Positions 17,063 to 26,018 are shown, numbered from the stretch's first letter. The stretch is DNA of 64,000 nt from Porphyrobacter sp. LM 6 (GCF_001720465.1 NZ_CP017113.1:496001-560000); one strand, 5' to 3'. Numbers and translations are program-made. Notes: generated by a model from the letters alone, not told the origin.

Positions 17063-17591
17063 TGTCAGTCTCTCCACGGGGCGTGTCCCCGGTATCGGTC
17101 GCGCCCTTGTCGCGCACCAGCAGGCTGCGGGCAAGGATAATGACAACGCCGATGGTGATAGCCGCATCGGCGATGTTGAAGATCAGGAAGGGGCGGAAAT
17201 CGCCGATGTGGAAATCGGCGTAATCGATGACGTAGCCGAATTCGAAGCGGTCGCGGATATTGCCCAGCGCCCCGCCGAGGATCAGCGCCAGCGCGGCGAT
17301 ATCGCCGAGCAGCTTCTCGCGCATCATCCACACCAGCACCACCACCGCGATTGCGGCGGTCATTGCCACCAGCAGCCAGCGGCTTTCCATGCTGGTCGCT
17401 TCCAGCAGGCCGAGCGAGATGCCGCGGTTCTCGGTATAGGTGAAATCGAAGAACGACAGCAGATCGACATGGCCGACCTCGCGCAGCGAGAGCACCTTGA
17501 TCACATACCACTTCACCGCCTGATCGACGATCACGATCAGCGCCGCGAGCGCCAGCCCGATCAGCCGGTTGCGGGTGACGAGGCCGCTCAT
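17055..17591 (-). CDS. lspA: lipoprotein signal peptidase (signal peptidase II)
   Basis: A 178-aa inner-membrane aspartic protease that cleaves prolipoprotein signal peptides. It has four predicted TM helices. Conserved blocks are VIVDQAVKWYV, FFDFTYTENRGISLGLL, GGALGNIRDRFEFGYVIDY with the first catalytic Asp, and FNIADAAITIGV with the second. ATG 17591 overlaps the ileS stop as ATGA. Upstream in-frame codons belong to ileS in another frame and are rejected. The ileS-lspA pairing is common in bacteria. Confidence 0.96.
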   Translation of the reverse strand: MSGLVTRNRLIGLALAALIVIVDQAVKWYVIKVLSLREVGHVDLLSFFDFTYTENRGISLGLLEATSMESRWLLVAMTAAIAVVVLVWMMREKLLGDIAALALILGGALGNIRDRFEFGYVIDYADFHIGDFRPFLIFNIADAAITIGVVIILARSLLVRDKGATDTGDTPRGETDNA

Positions 17592-20500
17592 TGAGCTGCA
17601 TCCAGCTGCGCGACGGCATCGTCGCAGCGCCCGCACAGCGCGCCGTCTTCTGCCACATCGGGCAGATGGCGCCAGCAGCGGGTGCACTTGTGGTGTTGGG
17701 TCTTGGTGATCATGGGCTTTTCAACGCCCTTGTCGAAAGCAACTGTCGCAGTGATGAACAGCTCCGAGAGGAACTCGACGTTCCGATAATCTCGCAGGAT
17801 ACCATCTAAGTCGGGGAGCACGACTTCCGCTTCAAGACTCGAGCGGATAACTTTGTCACGACGCAGCGGCTCAATTGCCTCGTTCACCTCATCGCGCAAC
17901 TTCCGAAGCTCGCCCCACTTGAGCAAGAAGTCGTTGCTGACATTCACCTTCGGCACACTCGGCCATTCGAGCAGGTGCACCGAGCCGCGCTGACCCGCAT
18001 CATCGGCCTCGCCATCCTCGGGATAGCGGCTCATCCACACCTCTTCCGCCGTAAACACCAGCACCGGCGCGGCATAGCGCACCAGCGCGTGGAACAAGAG
18101 GTCGAGCACGGTGCGATAGGCGTTGCGCGTCACGCTGTCCGGCCCGTCGCAATAGAGGCTGTCCTTGCGGATATCGAAGAAGAAGGCCGACAGGTCTTCG
18201 TTGCAGAAATCAACCAGCAGGCGGGTGTAGAGGTTGAAGTCGTAAGCTTCTGCCGCCGCCTTCAGCTTCCCGTCCAGCTCGGAAAGCAGCGCGAGGATAT
18301 AGACTTCCAGCTCGGGCAGTTCGCCCGCATCGCTCATGTCGCCCACGAACCCGTCGAGCGCGCCGAGCAGATAGCGGAAGGTGTTGCGCAGCTTGCGGTA
18401 CTGGTCGCCCACACCTTTCAGGATTTCATCGCCGATGCGGTGATCTTCGGTGAAGTCGACCGAAAGCGCCCACAGGCGGATGATATCCGCGCCGTATTGC
18501 TCCATCACCTTCAGCGGATCGATGGTGTTGCCGAGGCTCTTCGACATCTTCTTGCCCTTGGCATCCATCGTGAAGCCGTGGGTAAGAACCTGATCATAGG
18601 GCGCGCGGCCGCGGGTGACGCAGCTTTCAAGCAGGCTCGACTGGAACCAGCCGCGGTGCTGATCCGATCCTTCGAGATAGAGGTTGGCGGGCCATGTGAG
18701 GTCCGGCCAGCGCCCGCTTTCGAGCACGAAGGCGTGGGTGCAGCCGCTATCGAACCACACGTCGAGAATGTCGGTGACCATCTCGAACTCGGCGGGGTTG
18801 TAGTCGGGGCCGAGGAAGGCGGCCTTGTTGGCGCTGTTCCACGCGTCCATGCCCTCGTCATTCACCGCCGCGACGATGCGGGCGTTGACTGCCGGATCAG
18901 CCAGAAATGATCCATCGGGCCGCACGAACAGCGTGATCGGCACGCCCCACGCGCGCTGGCGCGAGAGCACCCAGTCGGGCCGCCCTTCGACCATCGAGCC
19001 GAGGCGGTTGCGGCCCTTGGCGGGGATGAATTCGACCCGCTGGATTTCGGCGAGGGCGGTGCTGCGGAGCGTGGTGCCATCGCCAAGATCGCGGTCCATC
19101 GGCACGAACCACTGCGGGGTGCAGCGGAAGATCACCTTGGCCTTGGAGCGCCACGAATGCGGGTAGGAGTGTGCGTAATCCGCGCTTGCGGCGAGCAGCG
19201 CACCCGCGTCGCGCAGGTCCGAACAGATCGGGCCATCGGGCGCGTTGAACTTGGGGTTGATGACGCTCATGCGCCGCTCGTCGGATGCGCCGAGCCAGCC
19301 CCAGTCGTCGCGGTAGCGCCCGTCGTCCATCACCGCGAAGACGGGGTTGATGCCGTTCGCCTTGCACAGATCGAAGTCGTCCTCGCCGTGATCGGGCGCC
19401 ATGTGGACGAGGCCGGTGCCAGAATCGGTGGTGACGAAATCGCCGGGGAGCAGCGGGCGCGGGGCCGCGTAGAACCCGCCGAGATGGTGCATCGGGTGGC
19501 GGGCGAGGGTGCCGGCGAGGTCTGCGCCTTTGTAGCGCCCGCCCTTCACGCCCAGCGCGGGGAAGACTTCGACCGTCGGCCCGACAGCACCTTCGACATT
19601 GATCTTCGACAGGGCTGCATTCAGCCGGGCCTTGAACGCTTCGACCAGTTCCTTGGCGACCAGAACTCGGGTGCAGTCATCTGGCAGCCCGGCAGCTTCT
19701 GCCGCCTCGGCGGTGGCTGCCTTGCCGGATTGAGGAGACGCACCTTCTTCGGCACCGGCCTCATAAACGATGTCGAGCAATTCATACTCAACCTCCGGCC
19801 CATAGGCCAAAGCCTGGTTCACCGGGATCGTCCACGGCGTCGTCGTCCAGATCACCGCATACGCGCCGACCAGCTCGGGGATCGGCGATTCCACAATCTC
19901 GAACGCCACATCGATCTGGGTCGAAGTGATGTCCTCGTATTCGACCTCCGCCTCGGCCAGCGCGGTTTGCTCCACAGGCGACCACATCACTGGCTTCGAG
20001 CCGCGATAGAGGTTCCCCGCCTCGGCCAGCTTGAGCAGCTCGGCGACGATCACCGCCTCGCTCTCCTTCTGCATGGTGAGGTAGGGATTGTCCCAATCGG
20101 CCATCACGCCGAGGCGCTTCAGCTGGCTGCGCTGCACGTCGACCCAGTGCTGGGCATAGGCGCGGCACTCGTCGCGGAAGGCCTTGACCGCCGCTTCATC
20201 GCGCCCCGCGCCGGTGAGGACGGGCTTGGCCTTCTTGTCCTTGCGGTACTGCTCCTCGACCTTCCACTCGATGGGAAGGCCGTGGCAGTCCCAGCCCGGC
20301 ACGTAAGGCGCATCGCGGCCCAGCAGGTTCTGGGTGCGGCAGACCATGTCCTTGAGGATGTGGTTCAGCGCATGGCCGATATGCATATCGCCATTGGCGT
20401 AGGGCGGGCCATCGTGGAAGATGAACTTCTCGCGCCCCTGACGCGCTTCACGCAGCGCCTTGTAGAGCCCGATCTGCTCCCAGCGCGCGGCAATGCCCGG

Positions 20501-20593
20501 CTCCTTCTGCGGAAGTCCGGCCTTCATCGGGAAATCGGTCTTCGGCAGGAAGACGGTGTCCCGGTAATCGCGCTGTGTCGTGTCGTCAGTCAT
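17588..20593 (-). CDS. ileS: isoleucyl-tRNA synthetase
   Basis: A 1001-aa class I aminoacyl-tRNA synthetase. HIGH is at residues 71-74 (PYANGDMHIGHALNH) and KMSKS near 681-685. The CP1 editing domain lies between them, the anticodon-binding domain follows, and a C-terminal four-Cys zinc motif (KCTRCW...LCGRC) is near 970-985. The protein is longer than the typical 930-960 aa because of a low-complexity Ala/Glu/Ser insert near residues 274-302 in the CP1 region. It overlaps ribF by eight bases upstream and lspA by four downstream. Confidence 0.98.
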   Translation of the reverse strand: MTDDTTQRDYRDTVFLPKTDFPMKAGLPQKEPGIAARWEQIGLYKALREARQGREKFIFHDGPPYANGDMHIGHALNHILKDMVCRTQNLLGRDAPYVPGWDCHGLPIEWKVEEQYRKDKKAKPVLTGAGRDEAAVKAFRDECRAYAQHWVDVQRSQLKRLGVMADWDNPYLTMQKESEAVIVAELLKLAEAGNLYRGSKPVMWSPVEQTALAEAEVEYEDITSTQIDVAFEIVESPIPELVGAYAVIWTTTPWTIPVNQALAYGPEVEYELLDIVYEAGAEEGASPQSGKAATAEAAEAAGLPDDCTRVLVAKELVEAFKARLNAALSKINVEGAVGPTVEVFPALGVKGGRYKGADLAGTLARHPMHHLGGFYAAPRPLLPGDFVTTDSGTGLVHMAPDHGEDDFDLCKANGINPVFAVMDDGRYRDDWGWLGASDERRMSVINPKFNAPDGPICSDLRDAGALLAASADYAHSYPHSWRSKAKVIFRCTPQWFVPMDRDLGDGTTLRSTALAEIQRVEFIPAKGRNRLGSMVEGRPDWVLSRQRAWGVPITLFVRPDGSFLADPAVNARIVAAVNDEGMDAWNSANKAAFLGPDYNPAEFEMVTDILDVWFDSGCTHAFVLESGRWPDLTWPANLYLEGSDQHRGWFQSSLLESCVTRGRAPYDQVLTHGFTMDAKGKKMSKSLGNTIDPLKVMEQYGADIIRLWALSVDFTEDHRIGDEILKGVGDQYRKLRNTFRYLLGALDGFVGDMSDAGELPELEVYILALLSELDGKLKAAAEAYDFNLYTRLLVDFCNEDLSAFFFDIRKDSLYCDGPDSVTRNAYRTVLDLLFHALVRYAAPVLVFTAEEVWMSRYPEDGEADDAGQRGSVHLLEWPSVPKVNVSNDFLLKWGELRKLRDEVNEAIEPLRRDKVIRSSLEAEVVLPDLDGILRDYRNVEFLSELFITATVAFDKGVEKPMITKTQHHKCTRCWRHLPDVAEDGALCGRCDDAVAQLDAAQ

Positions 20594-21527
20594 CGGAGGA
20601 GGCGCTTAGAAGGCGCCGCGCCTCGGCGCAATCCTTGTCCATCTGTTCGATCAGCGCCTCGAGGGTATCGAACTTCGCCTCGCCGCGCAGGAAGTGATGG
20701 AAGGCGACTTCGATCTCCTGCCCGTAAAGGTCGCCGGAGAAGTCGAAGAAGTAGGGTTCGAGCAGCTCCTTGGGCGGTTCGAACTGCGGGCGGATGCCGA
20801 TATTGGCCGCGCCGTGGAGCACTTGTCCGCTGGCGAGCAGGCGCCCGGTCACGGCGTATATGCCGTATCTGGGGCGCAGGTAGTTATCGAGGGTCACGTT
20901 GGCGGTGGGATAGCCGATGGTGCGCCCGCGCTTGTCGCCGTGTTCGACAATGCCCCTGATCGCGAAGGGCCGGGTGAGCAGGCGCGCGGCCTCCTGCGGA
21001 TCGCCGTCTCTCAGCGCTTGGCGGATGCGGCTGGAGGAGACGACCTCCTCGCCTTCGCTCACGGCCTCGACCACGCGCGATTGCAGCCCCAGTTCGGCCC
21101 CGAGCGTGCGCAGCAGTTCGACATTGCCCTTGGCCTGCCGCCCGAAGGTGAAATCGCCGCCGGTCACCACGCCGTGCGCGCCGAAGCGTTCGATGAGGAT
21201 TTTGGCGATGAAATCTTCCGCGCTCGTCCCCGCCAGCTCGGCATCGAAATGGAACACCAGCATCGCGGTTGCGCCCGCGGCGAGGTAGAGTTCGTGGCGC
21301 TGTTCGAGCGTGGTCAGCCGGAAGGGCGGGGCATCGGGACGGAAGAAGCGCACCGGATGCGGATCGAAGGTGGCGATGATGGAAGGGCGACCCTCCGCCT
21401 TGGCCCAGGCAATCGCCTCGCCCGCCACCGCCTGATGCCCGCGATGAAACCCGTCGAAATTGCCAAGCGCGATGACAGCGCCGCGCAGGCTGCCCGGCAT
21501 GGGATTGCGGTGATCGAGCCAGCGCAT
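20586..21527 (-). CDS. ribF: bifunctional riboflavin kinase/FAD synthetase
   Basis: A 313-aa enzyme making FMN and then FAD from riboflavin. The N-terminal nucleotidyltransferase domain has ALGNFDGFHRGHQ at residues 20-32, TFDPHP, and VVSSSRIRQALRDGD. The C-terminal flavokinase domain has RGRTIGYPTANV and the NIGIRPQF block. The start is ATG 21527, which shares one base with the folA stop (TGATG). The reading frame stays open upstream but runs through folA in the wrong frame. Production of flavins upstream of ileS is a common bacterial arrangement. Confidence 0.96.
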   Translation of the reverse strand: MRWLDHRNPMPGSLRGAVIALGNFDGFHRGHQAVAGEAIAWAKAEGRPSIIATFDPHPVRFFRPDAPPFRLTTLEQRHELYLAAGATAMLVFHFDAELAGTSAEDFIAKILIERFGAHGVVTGGDFTFGRQAKGNVELLRTLGAELGLQSRVVEAVSEGEEVVSSSRIRQALRDGDPQEAARLLTRPFAIRGIVEHGDKRGRTIGYPTANVTLDNYLRPRYGIYAVTGRLLASGQVLHGAANIGIRPQFEPPKELLEPYFFDFSGDLYGQEIEVAFHHFLRGEAKFDTLEALIEQMDKDCAEARRLLSASSDD

Positions 21528-22042
21528 CAGCTTTGCGCTCCGGCGCGGCGGAAGGTCAGGAACGAGAAGGCGGGATAATCGCCTTTGGCTGCGTGATCCT
21601 CGCGCGCGGTTTCCGTCCATTCCGGGCCAAGCGGCGGCATGACGGTGTCGCCTGCGTAGTCCGCGTGGATCTGGGTCAACTCGATCCGGTGAGCGAGCGG
21701 CATGAACAGCGCATAGATCGCCGCCCCTCCGATCACCGCGATTTCGCCGCTGTCGTTGCCCTCGGTCGCCAGCGCCAACGCTTGCTCGACCGATCCGGCA
21801 CGCTCTGCCCCTTCGCCCACGTCCTTGCCGCGGGTCAGCACGATGTGGCGGCGGCCGGGCAGCAGGCCGGGCAGGCTGTCGAAGGTCTTGCGCCCCATGA
21901 TCATCGGCTTGCCAAGGGTGAGCGCCTTGAAATGCCTGAGATCGGCGGGCAGGCGCCACGGCAGATCGCCGTCCCGCCCGATCACGCCATTGGCGGCGCG
22001 GGCATAGATCAGCACGATGTCCTGCGTCATTGCGCCATTCAT
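21527..22042 (-). CDS. folA: dihydrofolate reductase
   Basis: A 171-aa enzyme reducing dihydrofolate to tetrahydrofolate with NADPH. Motifs are IVLIYARAANGVIGRDGDLP with the catalytic DLPWRLPADL region, GKPMIMGRKTFDSL, and AVIGGAAIYALFMPLAHRIE. The purK stop overlaps ATG 22042 as ATGA. A second in-frame ATG at 22030 (MTQDIVLIY) is closer to the usual N-terminus, so the true product may be 167 aa. It is translationally coupled on both sides within the operon. Confidence 0.95.
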   Translation of the reverse strand: MNGAMTQDIVLIYARAANGVIGRDGDLPWRLPADLRHFKALTLGKPMIMGRKTFDSLPGLLPGRRHIVLTRGKDVGEGAERAGSVEQALALATEGNDSGEIAVIGGAAIYALFMPLAHRIELTQIHADYAGDTVMPPLGPEWTETAREDHAAKGDYPAFSFLTFRRAGAQS

Positions 22043-23106
22043 TTCAGCGCGTGCCCGACCCGGGTGACGTGACCCATCTTGCGCCCGGCGCGCGCCTCGC
22101 GCTTGCCGTAGAGGTGCAGGTGCGGCTCGCCCGGTTCGGCGAGGATCCTGTGCGCGTTGAGTGCATCCTCGCCGACGATGTTGCGCATGTCGATGCTGGC
22201 GAAGCGCGTCTTGGTCGCCCCCAGCGGCAGGCCGCAGATCGCGCGGATGTGGTTTTCGAACTGGCTGGTGGCTGCGCCCTCGATCGTCCAGTGGCCCGAA
22301 TTGTGGACGCGCGGGGCCATCTCGTTGAACAGCGGGCCGTCGCGCGTGGCGAAGAATTCGAGCGTCAGCACGCCAACATAGCCCAGCCCCTCGGCAACCT
22401 TGGCGGCCAGCGCGCGTGCGGCCGGCACCTGCGCTTCGACCACCGCGCCGGCGGGCAGGATCGATTGGGCGAGCATCCCGCCTTCATGCATGTTGGCGGT
22501 CGAATCCCAGAAGCGCACCTCGCCGTCCGCGCCCCGCACGAGGATCACCGAGAACTCGGTCTCGTAGGTCACGAAGCCTTCGTAGATGCAGGTCACGCCG
22601 GGGAAGGTCAGCCCGCCCGCTTCCATGGCCGATCGCACGCGCCACTGGCCCTTGCCGTCATAGCCGTCACGCGCGGTCTTGAGGATGCCGGGGGTGCCGA
22701 CGCTGGCAATCGCGGCGGCGAGATCCTCCGCGCTCTCGACCCGCGCATAGGGCGCAGGCGTGCCGCCGAGATCGCGTGCAAAAGCTTTCTCGTTCAGCCG
22801 GTCCTGCGCCACCTCGAGCGCGCGCGGCGGGCAGGCGAGCAGGTGCTGCGGCAGTGCGGCGACCGTGCCCAGCGGCACGTTCTCGAACTCCCAGGTCACC
22901 ACGTCGCAGGAGGCGGCAAAGGTGGCCAGCGCTGCGGCATCGTCCCAATCGGCGGTGATGAAGTCCGAACAGGCATCGGCCGCGACATTGTCGCCCTCGG
23001 GCGCGTAGCCGATCACGCGGTAGCCGAGCTGCAAGGCGGCCACCGCCATCATCCGGCCCAATTGTCCGCCGCCGAGAATGCCGATGGTCGAGCCCGGTGC
23101 GAGCAT
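22039..23106 (-). CDS. purK: N5-carboxyaminoimidazole ribonucleotide synthase
   Basis: A 355-aa ATP-grasp enzyme of purine biosynthesis that carboxylates AIR with ATP and bicarbonate to N5-CAIR, the substrate of the PurE encoded immediately before it. It has the N-terminal IGILGGGQLGRMMAVAALQL, central ATP-grasp TARDGYDGKGQWRV and YEGFVTYETEFSVI, and the C-terminal NEMAPRVHNSGHWTIEG signature. The start shares one base with the purE stop (TGATG). Length is normal. Confidence 0.97.
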   Translation of the reverse strand: MLAPGSTIGILGGGQLGRMMAVAALQLGYRVIGYAPEGDNVAADACSDFITADWDDAAALATFAASCDVVTWEFENVPLGTVAALPQHLLACPPRALEVAQDRLNEKAFARDLGGTPAPYARVESAEDLAAAIASVGTPGILKTARDGYDGKGQWRVRSAMEAGGLTFPGVTCIYEGFVTYETEFSVILVRGADGEVRFWDSTANMHEGGMLAQSILPAGAVVEAQVPAARALAAKVAEGLGYVGVLTLEFFATRDGPLFNEMAPRVHNSGHWTIEGAATSQFENHIRAICGLPLGATKTRFASIDMRNIVGEDALNAHRILAEPGEPHLHLYGKREARAGRKMGHVTRVGHALK

Positions 23107-23600
23107 CAGTCTTCCGGCGTCTCGGCCACGGCGGCGGTCTTGGCCGCGCGCCAGTCTTGCAGGCGTTCCGACAGCGCCTCGTCGCCCAGTGCGAGGATCG
23201 CGGCGGCGAGCAGTCCGGCGTTCTTCGCCCCCGCCTCGCCAATCGCCAGCGTGCCGACCGGAACCCCGCCCGGCATCTGCACGATCGAAAGCAGGCTATC
23301 CATGCCGGAAAGCGCCTTGGACTGCACCGGCACGCCCAGCACCGGCAGATGCGTCATGCTGGCGATCATGCCCGGCAAGTGCGCCGCGCCGCCCGCGCCT
23401 GCGATAATGACCGAGAACCCTTCGCCCTCGGCCCCCTTGGCGAAGGCGACCATCCGGTCGGGCGTGCGGTGCGCCGAGGTGATGCGCGCCTCGTAAGGCA
23501 CTTCCAGCTCGTCGAGCACTTCGGCGGCGGCCTTCATGGTCGGCCAGTCCGACTGGCTGCCCATCACGATCGCGACCTTGCCCCCGGTGCTTTCCATCAT
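23106..23600 (-). CDS. purE: 5-(carboxyamino)imidazole ribonucleotide mutase
   Basis: A 164-aa class I PurE that moves the carboxyl group of N5-CAIR to give CAIR. It begins [20 protein letters not shown]. It contains [15 protein letters not shown] and the [19 protein letters not shown] active-site loop with the conserved His residues, and [20 protein letters not shown]. The ATG overlaps the gpmA stop as ATGA. Paired with purK, this is the two-enzyme bacterial route. Confidence 0.97.
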   Translation of the reverse strand: MMESTGGKVAIVMGSQSDWPTMKAAAEVLDELEVPYEARITSAHRTPDRMVAFAKGAEGEGFSVIIAGAGGAAHLPGMIASMTHLPVLGVPVQSKALSGMDSLLSIVQMPGGVPVGTLAIGEAGAKNAGLLAAAILALGDEALSERLQDWRAAKTAAVAETPED

Positions 23601-24283
23601 GCGTCCTTCAGGTAGTAGCGGGTCCCCGTCACCGCGCCGCCATCGAAGTCATAGATGATCGGCTGGCCGGTGGGAATCTCGAGATCGGTGATGTCCGCGT
23701 CCGAAATGCCCGAGAGGTGCTTGACCAGCGCGCGCAGGGAATTGCCGTGCGCGGCGATGATCACGGTCTCGCCCGCCGCCAGAACGGGCAGGATCGTGCT
23801 TTCCCAATAGGGCAGCACGCGCTCGATCGTGAGCTTGAGGCTTTCAGTGTTCGGGATGGCGATCCCGGCATAGCGCGCATCGGAGGCGAGATCGAATTCG
23901 CTGCCTGCTTCCAGAACGGGTGGCGGAATGTCGAAGGAGCGGCGCCAGATCTTGACCTGGTCCTCGCCGTGCTTGGCGGCAGTCTCGGCCTTGTCGAGCC
24001 CGGTCAGCCCGCCATAGTGCCGCTCGTTCAGGCGCCAGTCCTTGACCTCGGGGATCCAGAGGCGGCCCGCCGCTTCGAGCGCGAGATGCAGCGTCTTGAT
24101 CGCGCGGGTCTGGAGCGAGGTGAAGGCGTAGGTCGGCAGCACGCCCTTTTCGCGCAGCAGATGGCCCGCCGCGGTGGCTTCGGCCACGCCCTGATCGGTC
24201 AGGTCGACATCCCACCATCCGGTGAAGCGGTTTTCGAGATTCCACTGGCTCTGGCCGTGGCGGACGAGGATGAGCTTGGGCAT
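23597..24283 (-). CDS. gpmA: 2,3-bisphosphoglycerate-dependent phosphoglycerate mutase
   Basis: A 228-aa histidine-phosphatase-superfamily enzyme interconverting 3- and 2-phosphoglycerate. The catalytic RHG is at residues 8-10 ([20 protein letters not shown]), with WDVDLTDQG after it, [15 protein letters not shown] in the middle and the second catalytic His in [18 protein letters not shown]. It precedes purE with a four-base overlap, so glycolysis and purine synthesis genes share one transcript. A 60-aa basic protein gene lies 32 bp upstream in the same direction. Confidence 0.96.
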   Translation of the reverse strand: MPKLILVRHGQSQWNLENRFTGWWDVDLTDQGVAEATAAGHLLREKGVLPTYAFTSLQTRAIKTLHLALEAAGRLWIPEVKDWRLNERHYGGLTGLDKAETAAKHGEDQVKIWRRSFDIPPPVLEAGSEFDLASDARYAGIAIPNTESLKLTIERVLPYWESTILPVLAAGETVIIAAHGNSLRALVKHLSGISDADITDLEIPTGQPIIYDFDGGAVTGTRYYLKDA

Positions 24284-24315
24284 TGTGGCTCCGTCACTGT
24301 CGGGAGCGGCGTGCG

Positions 24316-24498
24316 TTAGCCATCGCCGCGCGGATTGGGAAGCGATTCCGTTGCGCCAGAGTTTTCCGGCGCCGCATCCGAATCACCAAGCGCGCGGGCT
24401 TGCGCTTTTCGCCGCCGCAGGTTCTCGCGCAGTTTCGCCGCGAGCCGTTCTGCGCGCGCGTCCTTTGGGGACATATTCTTGCGAGCATCTTCACTCAT
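24316..24498 (-). CDS. small basic protein of unknown function
   Basis: A 60-aa highly charged peptide, [20 protein letters not shown] followed by [16 protein letters not shown] and a polar tail. The Arg/Lys-rich helical centre (residues 18-38) is the kind of block I recall from short alphaproteobacterial proteins, but I cannot name a family. The start at 24498 is preferred over a longer frame from 24552 because the upstream residues are Cys/Pro-rich and not gene-like. It lies 32 bp ahead of gpmA and could be the first gene of that operon. Confidence 0.55.
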   Translation of the reverse strand: MSEDARKNMSPKDARAERLAAKLRENLRRRKAQARALGDSDAAPENSGATESLPNPRGDG

Positions 24499-24620
24499 GC
24501 GAAACGCCTTGCAGATATGTGGCCGTGTGCTCAAGCAGCAAAGCGGTAGCACACCAAAGACTCGTCAACCCCCGCTTGACAATACGGGGCAGCGCGACAA
24601 TAGGGCGCGCCTTATCCGGC

Positions 24621-24695
24621 GCTGCTGTAGCTCAGTGGTAGAGCGCACCCTTGGTAAGGGTGAGGTCGGGAGTTCAATCCTCCCCAGCAGCACCA
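24621..24695 (+). tRNA. tRNA-Thr (anticodon GGT)
   Basis: A full cloverleaf can be drawn: acceptor GCTGCTG/CAGCAGC, D-arm GCTC...GAGC, anticodon stem CACCC/GGGTG with loop TTGGTAA (anticodon GGT reads ACC and ACU), variable AGGTC, T-arm GGGAG/CTCCC with TTCAATC, discriminator A at 24692 and an encoded CCA at 24693-24695. An inverted repeat follows at once. Confidence 0.98.
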
Positions 24696-24714
24696 TTCTC
24701 GCCAAAGGCGAGAA
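24696..24714 (+). terminator. hairpin directly after tRNA-Thr
   Basis: TTCTCGCC (24696-24703), a three-base loop AAA, then GGCGAGAA (24707-24714) form a perfect 8-bp stem starting one base after the tRNA CCA end. There is no T-run. It probably marks the tRNA transcript end or helps 3' processing. Confidence 0.55.
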
Positions 24715-24949
24715 TAAGCCCTTGGCGTTTCGCCGGCGCCTCCGTGCCGACGTCTTCGGTGCAAATCCTCCATATCGCTACGCGACGTTTCGGGCCCCTG
24801 CGAATCCCGCAAGTGCGCTCGCGGCCGGTTTGCCGTTGTCACGAACTAAAGCTGATATTCGGCTAGCGACCCCATAGCGGGCTGACAGATTCTGATCAGT
24901 ACGGGTCGATGATGCTTGCTTTGCTTCGCCAGAAAACGATATTTGCTCT

Positions 24950-25495
24950 ATGTTCAAGAACTTCCCGTCTGGCGAGCTAAGGCAGATATTGCACCTACAT
25001 TTGGCTTGGCTCCACAAGCGGAAAGGAAAGTTGGACAGAGCAAGGAAGCGCATGAACAAGGCGCTTGCTTCAACAGCGAAACCTGAGGCGCTCGTTTTGG
25101 CGTGCGACGCCTTTCTAATGATCAGAGAAGATCGACTGCAAGCTGCCCGGGGCCGCTTTTCAGAGTGTTTGGAAATCGCCAAACCGGAAGAGAGCGCGGA
25201 CGACGACTATGTGGTCAAATTCTGTCGTCTATGGCTTGCGATCAACGATGAAAGCGTAGGTTTCGAAGCAATCAAATCCACTGCGGAAGAGCAGAATTCG
25301 GCGTGGTCGACGGCGTCGAGAATCGTGCAAATATATCTGCCTCGTTCCCCTATCGACGCGCTCGAAAGGATATGCGGTCATCGAACAGCGACAAGCCTAG
25401 ACGGTTGGCGGCAATATTCACAGGCATCGCTCATCAACACAAAAATTGACCCTCAGCCAATATCACTCAGCGCCAAGATAACCTTTGGCTCTTGA
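24950..25495 (+). CDS. hypothetical TPR-like protein in an AT-richer segment
   Basis: A 181-aa protein with no signal peptide. Residues 8-75 look like two tetratricopeptide-type helical hairpins (LHLAWLHKRKGKLDRARKRM; ALVLACDAFLMIREDRLQAA), a protein-binding scaffold fold. The rest is not recognised. Base composition is near 50 percent GC against roughly 65 percent in the flanking genes, and codon use differs (many A/T-ending codons). The gene sits just behind tRNA-Thr. These points suggest horizontal acquisition. The start ATG has no strong Shine-Dalgarno. Function unknown. Confidence 0.6.
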   Translation: MFKNFPSGELRQILHLHLAWLHKRKGKLDRARKRMNKALASTAKPEALVLACDAFLMIREDRLQAARGRFSECLEIAKPEESADDDYVVKFCRLWLAINDESVGFEAIKSTAEEQNSAWSTASRIVQIYLPRSPIDALERICGHRTATSLDGWRQYSQASLINTKIDPQPISLSAKITFGS

Positions 25496-25589
25496 TGGCA
25501 GCTTTCCACCTATTCCCGGCCGTTCCCTTTGCTGACCTTTCGCCTCGAAAACGGCCATTGCCGGGGTTTGTGGGTGGCCCGCCTCAAAA

Positions 25590-25603
25590 TTGATCCTGAT
25601 CAA
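25590..25603. promoter_or_regulatory. perfect FNR/FnrL-type box TTGATCCTGATCAA
   Basis: An exact TTGAT-N4-ATCAA palindrome, the consensus for oxygen-sensing FNR/Anr/FnrL regulators. Its centre is 41 bp before the start codon of the cytochrome c lipoprotein gene at 25638. This close placement leaves little room for an activated promoter with a leader, so the box may act by repression or use a start site near the AUG. Confidence 0.7.
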
Positions 25604-25637
25604 GGAAGCGTGCTGCTGACAGGAGGATAAGATCGGC

Positions 25638-26018
25638 ATGACCCATCGTATCCTCCTCCTCGCCGCGCCCCTGCTGGCGCTGTCCGCCTGCCAGACTGCC
25701 GCGCCTGCCGATGCGCCGCCGATGGTCGGCAAGGCGACCTCGCCTTCGGCTGACACCCGCGCCCCGGCCTTTGTCGAGGCGGCCTGCGGGGGGTGCCATG
25801 CGGTCGAGCCGCCGTTCCTTTCGCCCAATCCGCGCAGTCCGAGCTTCGCCGCGATCGCCAACCGGCGCGGCCTATCGGAAACTTCGCTCGCCGACTGGCT
25901 GGCCGAGGCGCACAATTACCCCGAGGATATGGATTTCACCCTCACCCGCGCGCAGATCGACCAGATCGCCGCCTATATGGTGACGCTGCGCAACGCGGGA
26001 TACGTGCCCGACGAGTAG
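25638..26018 (+). CDS. class I cytochrome c lipoprotein
   Basis: A 126-aa protein with lipoprotein signal (MTHRILLLAAPLLALSAC). A single haem-attachment motif CGGCH follows near residue 51, and the likely axial Met is in EDMDFTLTRAQIDQIAAYMV. It would be a membrane-tethered periplasmic electron carrier. AGGAGG lies 10 bases before the ATG. A perfect FNR-type box just upstream suggests oxygen-dependent expression. The neighbouring His-rich membrane protein may be a partner, but no terminal oxidase genes are nearby, so the electron acceptor is unknown. Confidence 0.87.
   Translation: MTHRILLLAAPLLALSACQTAAPADAPPMVGKATSPSADTRAPAFVEAACGGCHAVEPPFLSPNPRSPSFAAIANRRGLSETSLADWLAEAHNYPEDMDFTLTRAQIDQIAAYMVTLRNAGYVPDE

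Noticed and set aside
19157..20959. 600-codon forward ORF opposite ileS and ribF
   Set aside because: An antisense shadow of high-GC coding sequence. It crosses two real genes and has no recognisable domain or start signal.
24612..24842. Reverse-strand ORF across the tRNA-Thr gene (WCCWGGLNSRPHPYQGCALP-type peptide)
   Set aside because: This is a well-known spurious protein produced by reading antisense through a tRNA gene. The cloverleaf explains the sequence.
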